Shown here in pieces: positions 54,230-57,013 of a DNA stretch of 57,013 nt. The position numbers and the translations under genes were made by a program. Each line of letters begins with the position of its first letter. The first letter of the stretch is position 1. This DNA comes from Deltaproteobacteria bacterium (GTDB lineage: Bacteria > Desulfobacterota > Binatia > UBA12015). Location of the stretch: positions 1-57,013 of the forward strand of contig VGTK01000012.1 of NCBI GenBank assembly GCA_016874715.1, in the 5' to 3' direction. The notes beneath the pieces are model-generated. The model worked only from the letters and a program-made list of their open reading frames with translations, searched no databases and was not told the DNA's origin.

Positions 54230-55063
54230 ATGAAGCTTCGCGAGGCGGTTCGCGCCACGACGCACTGGGTTCCGTTCGTCGCGCGCACGGTGGGGTACGG
54301 GCTGGTTTCGCTCTGCATCGGCCCGCTCACGCGCGAGCACCGCGCGAGTCTGTGGGCGATGCGCGCCTGGTGCAGGGCCAGCGTGCGCGGGCTCGACATC
54401 CAGGTCGACGCGAGCGGCCTCGACAACGTCCCGCACGACGCGCCCTTCATCTATTGCTCGAACCACCAGAGCCTGGTCGACATCCTCGTGCTCGGCAGCG
54501 TGCTGCCCGGCGACTACAAGTGGGCGGCCAAGCGTTCCCTGATGAGGATCCCGTTCATCGGCTGGCACCTGCGCCTGTCGGGGCACGTGCCGGTCGATCG
54601 CGGCGCCGGGCCGAAGGCCGCGGCGGCCGTGGTCGAGCGCCTCCGGGAGGTGCTGTCGCGGGGCAAGCCCCTGCTGATCTTCCCCGAGGGCACGCGCAGC
54701 GAGGACGGTATCGTGCGGCCGTTCAAGGCGGGAGCGTTCTCGGCGGCGGTCGGGAGCGACGTCCCCATCCTGCCCGTCGCGATCGAGGGGACGCACCAGC
54801 TCATGAGGAAGGGCGCCTTCGACCTCGGCCACGGCGTGCTGCGCCATGTCGCGGTGAAGGTCGGCGCGCCGCTCCATGCGACGCGCCACGGCGACGAGGG
54901 AGCGCGAGTCGACGAGCTGCGCGACCGGACGCGCGCCGCGATCGTCCGCATGCACCGCTCCATCGGTGGCAGCTGCGCAGACGATCCGGCCGATGCCGGC
55001 GATACGGACACCGAGGCGCGGCACCGGCACGCGAACGGCGATGGCTCGTCCCTGAGCCCGTGA
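54230..55063 (+). CDS. plsC: 1-acyl-sn-glycerol-3-phosphate acyltransferase
   Basis: A 277-residue enzyme for phosphatidic acid synthesis. The canonical NHQSLVD (H79, D84) and FPEGTRS (151-157) motifs are intact, with GWHLRLSGHVPVDRG between them and LPVAIEGTHQLM after them. N-terminal hydrophobic helices place it at the inner membrane. The 50-residue C-terminal tail is polar and low-complexity. In contrast to the variant paralogue at 3373, all catalytic residues are present. ATG 54230. Confidence 0.93.
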   Translation: MKLREAVRATTHWVPFVARTVGYGLVSLCIGPLTREHRASLWAMRAWCRASVRGLDIQVDASGLDNVPHDAPFIYCSNHQSLVDILVLGSVLPGDYKWAAKRSLMRIPFIGWHLRLSGHVPVDRGAGPKAAAAVVERLREVLSRGKPLLIFPEGTRSEDGIVRPFKAGAFSAAVGSDVPILPVAIEGTHQLMRKGAFDLGHGVLRHVAVKVGAPLHATRHGDEGARVDELRDRTRAAIVRMHRSIGGSCADDPADAGDTDTEARHRHANGDGSSLSP

Positions 55064-55112
55064 GCGAGGCCGGCTCCGGAGCGACCGGGTCCGCCGGTGG
55101 CCGCGGCGGCGC

Positions 55113-56216
55113 TCAGCGCGGCAGCCGCGCCTCCACGGGCGGCAGCGCCGGCAGCTCCAGGTTCGCTTCGCGCTGATACCAGTACGCCGTGCTCGAGTAG
55201 TCGTTGGCGAGTGCGTTGGCGTGCCCGGTCTCGATCGTCACGCGAAGAGCGCGGCGGAAGCGGATCGGGTCCTCGACGTGGAAGCGGTACATCGAGCTCT
55301 TCCCGCCCCACGGCCAGTCTTCGCTGCCGCTGTAGACCGTCAAGCCATGGTAGGGCGCGCTGAACTCCTCCTTCGGGCAGAAGGCCGTTCCGAAGTAGTC
55401 CTCGGTGCCCGTGCCGTGCAGGCGCGGCGGCCACGGCTCGTCGTCGACGAAGATCATGTCGTCGCCCTCACCGTACCAGTCGTTCACCTGGCGCTCGAAG
55501 ACGTCGACGTTCAGGTTGCAGCCGACGTAGTGCCCGTCGCCGCGCACGTCGAGGATGACGTAGTTGCGCGCGCCGTCGAGGTTCGGCTTTCGCCACGGGC
55601 CGCGCATCGCGAATCCGGGCCCGGTCGGGCGCGCGTCGCTGTAGCCGTAGTCTTCGCGGGAGTATCCGTCCTCGAGCGCGGTGCCGGCCGTGCGCGGCAC
55701 GCGGTTCCACCAGGCGTGGAAGCGCCCGAGGTTCGGGGCGATCGCACGGTGCTCCTCCCAGTCGACGTGGAAGTAGAAGAAGCGCGTCTGCGTTCCCTGG
55801 TTCTCGATCTCGAATCGGGCGCCGGCTTCGAACGGCATCGGAAACCAGCAGTTGAAGCCGCGTCCCTCCTGCGGGCTCATCTGCAGCGGCAGCGACGTGA
55901 AGTTGCGCCGCAGGCCGAATCCGATGCCGAAGAAGTCGCCGAGGGGCGCCTCGACGCTGGGGCGTTCGGCACCGTCCCACCAGATGCGCAGCACCGTCTG
56001 GCGCAGGTCGTGCGGCTCGTCCGGCCACGACATCATCGTCATCCAGAGATGCCGGACGATGCCCGCCCCGGAGATCTCGCCGAGCTTCGCGCGCTCGCCC
56101 GGGGGGATCACCAGGCAGTCGCGGTTGCCGCCGGTCCGGTCCCACGAGGAGAGCCGGCGACTCTCGTAATCGCGGATGCTGGCGAGGTTGGCGAGGCTGC
56201 CGGCTCCGAGCTCCAT
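55113..56216 (-). CDS. GH172 (DUF2961) glycoside hydrolase
   Basis: A 367-residue double beta-jelly-roll protein of the GH172 family, whose characterised members act on fructofuranosyl and arabinofuranosyl linkages. Family signatures: SGAGIVRHLWMT, LGDFFGIGFG, GFNCWFPMPF, VNDWYGEGDDMIFVDDE and LHGTGTEDYFGTAF. The Glu in WYGEGDD and that in GTGTEDY are the expected catalytic pair. Without a signal peptide in the chosen start (ATG 56216, with GGGAGGGAA upstream) it appears cytoplasmic. Convergent with plsC. Confidence 0.92.
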   Translation of the reverse strand: MELGAGSLANLASIRDYESRRLSSWDRTGGNRDCLVIPPGERAKLGEISGAGIVRHLWMTMMSWPDEPHDLRQTVLRIWWDGAERPSVEAPLGDFFGIGFGLRRNFTSLPLQMSPQEGRGFNCWFPMPFEAGARFEIENQGTQTRFFYFHVDWEEHRAIAPNLGRFHAWWNRVPRTAGTALEDGYSREDYGYSDARPTGPGFAMRGPWRKPNLDGARNYVILDVRGDGHYVGCNLNVDVFERQVNDWYGEGDDMIFVDDEPWPPRLHGTGTEDYFGTAFCPKEEFSAPYHGLTVYSGSEDWPWGGKSSMYRFHVEDPIRFRRALRVTIETGHANALANDYSSTAYWYQREANLELPALPPVEARLPR

Positions 56217-56564
56217 GGGCGTTCCCTCCCGGCCCTGGCTTAGCAGGTCCCGCCGTACCGGTCGCGGGAGGGAGAACGCCATGCGGGGCGCTTCGGGTCG
56301 GGTCGGGTCGGGCGCGTCGGCGGCGGGGAGCGCCGCGAGCGGCCCGGGACGACCGGAGCAGAATTGGCGCCCGGGTCTCTCAATATGCGGTCCGACCGGA
56401 TCTTGGTTGAAGGTTGGAGGTTGCGCAGACGTCAACGATTTTCGCATACAGACGCGGTGCAGCTGCGGCCGTGGATTGCTGGAAGCCGGGTATGCATGGG
56501 TCGAGCAGCAGCCCCGGCGTAGGGGGTCCACGGTCACACCCTACTCCTCAAGGAGGATACTCGA
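56217..56564. other. divergent promoter region
   Basis: Holds the promoter for GH172 (minus) and for the small secreted protein (plus). A stretch at 56376-56455 is visibly richer in A/T than its surroundings. TTGCGC with CATACA eighteen bases later is a weak sigma70-like pair for the plus-strand gene. AGGAGG at 56551-56556 is that gene's ribosome binding site. No gene is seen here. Confidence 0.45.
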
Positions 56565-57013
56565 ATGATGAAGAAGATTGTGGGAACGACCGTCGCGGTC
56601 GCCCTCGCGCTGTCGGCCTCGGCTGCCCTCGCGGGTACCTATGTGACCGGATTGCTGCCGTCGGAGTTCGGCGGTGGCTACATTCCGCCGAACCCGGCCA
56701 TCCTGAAGAACGCGCAGAAGGCGGCCGCGGAAGGCACCAAGCTCGCCGCTTCGGTGGAGAAGTGCTACGCGAAGGGCGCGGCCAACTACTCGAAGGGCAA
56801 GGCGACCAACGTGACGACCTGCCTGAGCGACCCGGGTAAGGGCGTTGTGCCCAAGTACCAGGCCAAGATCGGCGGCATCGCGGCGAAGGCGCCGGGCCTC
56901 CCGACCTGCGGTGGCACCCCGGGCGCCAGCGGCCCCGTGATCGCCGCCCTCGTGAAGGGCTTCAACGGGCAGACCTACTGCCAGTCGCCGAGCGGCGCGT
57001 TCGTCGACGGCAC
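56565..57013 (+). CDS. secreted small-repeat protein, 5' part (cut by the window edge)
   Basis: Starts at ATG 56565 with an excellent AGGAGG nine bases upstream and continues open to the end of the window (149 codons). Signal peptide: KKIVGTTVAVALALSASAALAGT. The mature part begins YVTGLLPSEFGGGYIPPNP and contains lysine/alanine-rich helices with paired Cys (EKCYAKGAANYSKGKATNVTTC, PTCGGTPG, TYCQSPSG). No family recognised. Codon choice is less extreme than its neighbours, consistent with high expression. The C-terminal part is outside the window. Confidence 0.82.
   Translation, partial: MMKKIVGTTVAVALALSASAALAGTYVTGLLPSEFGGGYIPPNPAILKNAQKAAAEGTKLAASVEKCYAKGAANYSKGKATNVTTCLSDPGKGVVPKYQAKIGGIAAKAPGLPTCGGTPGASGPVIAALVKGFNGQTYCQSPSGAFVDG

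Noticed and set aside
1..57013. tRNA, rRNA or insertion-sequence genes
   Set aside because: No cloverleaf-like T-loop segments, rRNA blocks, transposase motifs or terminal inverted repeats were recognised by eye; a covariance-model scan would be needed to exclude a tRNA.

Overview
The window is very GC-rich (roughly 70% by eye) and shows no rRNA, tRNA, CRISPR array or insertion sequence. Gene content suggests an uncultured soil or marine-type proteobacterium-like lineage, most like Candidatus Binatia/Binatota or a myxobacterial neighbour. The evidence is flavin/F420 LLM oxidoreductases, a type-1 thiolase-like protein, a DUF7064-like protein, DUF7450-like modules, many DUF4215-type cysteine-rich secreted proteins, a type IV pilus retraction ATPase and an exosortase. 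The taxonomic placement is inference.

Layout. 184-4062: a P-loop NTPase fused to a nucleotide-cyclase-like domain, an HSL-type esterase and a divergent acyltransferase. 4203-6686: a Bax-inhibitor-1 membrane protein, a DUF7064-like protein and an exported MsrB whose stop codon seeds a 34-bp tandem repeat. 6910-13343: a stretch rich in broken genes (an exported protein with an in-frame TGA, a membrane glycosyltransferase-like protein with in-frame TAG and TAA, a second GT39-like protein with a frameshift) around intact DUF4126 and TauD/TfdA genes. 13521-18238: a PI-PLC-X-like secreted protein, a thiolase-like enzyme and cysteine-rich secreted proteins, one a relic and one frameshifted. 18302-19030: a PIN toxin / Phd-type antitoxin pair with a palindromic operator candidate. 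19119-26782: MATE transporter, LLM oxidoreductase, 2OG-Fe(II) oxygenase, GloVer propeller, a lipoprotein overlapping a cysteine-rich protein, and MAPEG.

26844-29218 holds an exosortase H-like sorting enzyme, its membrane partner and, divergently transcribed, a CHRD protein with a matching C-terminal sorting tail: a probable self-contained enzyme/substrate pair. 29239-37631 carries a fatty acid hydroxylase, an internally deleted polyol dehydrogenase, a carotenoid oxygenase, and a divergent ceramidase-like/sulfatase pair with a palindrome between them, followed by a TetR gene that runs antisense into the sulfatase 3' end. 37858-41337 has PilT and a large polytopic membrane protein.

41633-47323 is a six-gene, lower-GC, co-directional surface-glycan island: FAD oxidoreductase, DPM1-like glycosyltransferase, FkbM methyltransferase, NAD-dependent epimerase, sugar isomerase-like TIM barrel and a second glycosyltransferase. 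It looks horizontally acquired. 47785-57013 returns to high-GC genes: a beta-helix protein, an NTF2-like protein overlapping a virulence-factor-type lipase, a DUF481 outer-membrane protein, a second LLM oxidoreductase with a DoxX-like protein, PlsC, a GH172 (DUF2961) enzyme, and the 5' part of a small secreted protein cut by the window edge.

The most novel-looking items are the NTPase-cyclase fusion, the exosortase/CHRD pair and the glycan island. The five interrupted genes should be checked against raw reads before being treated as biology.
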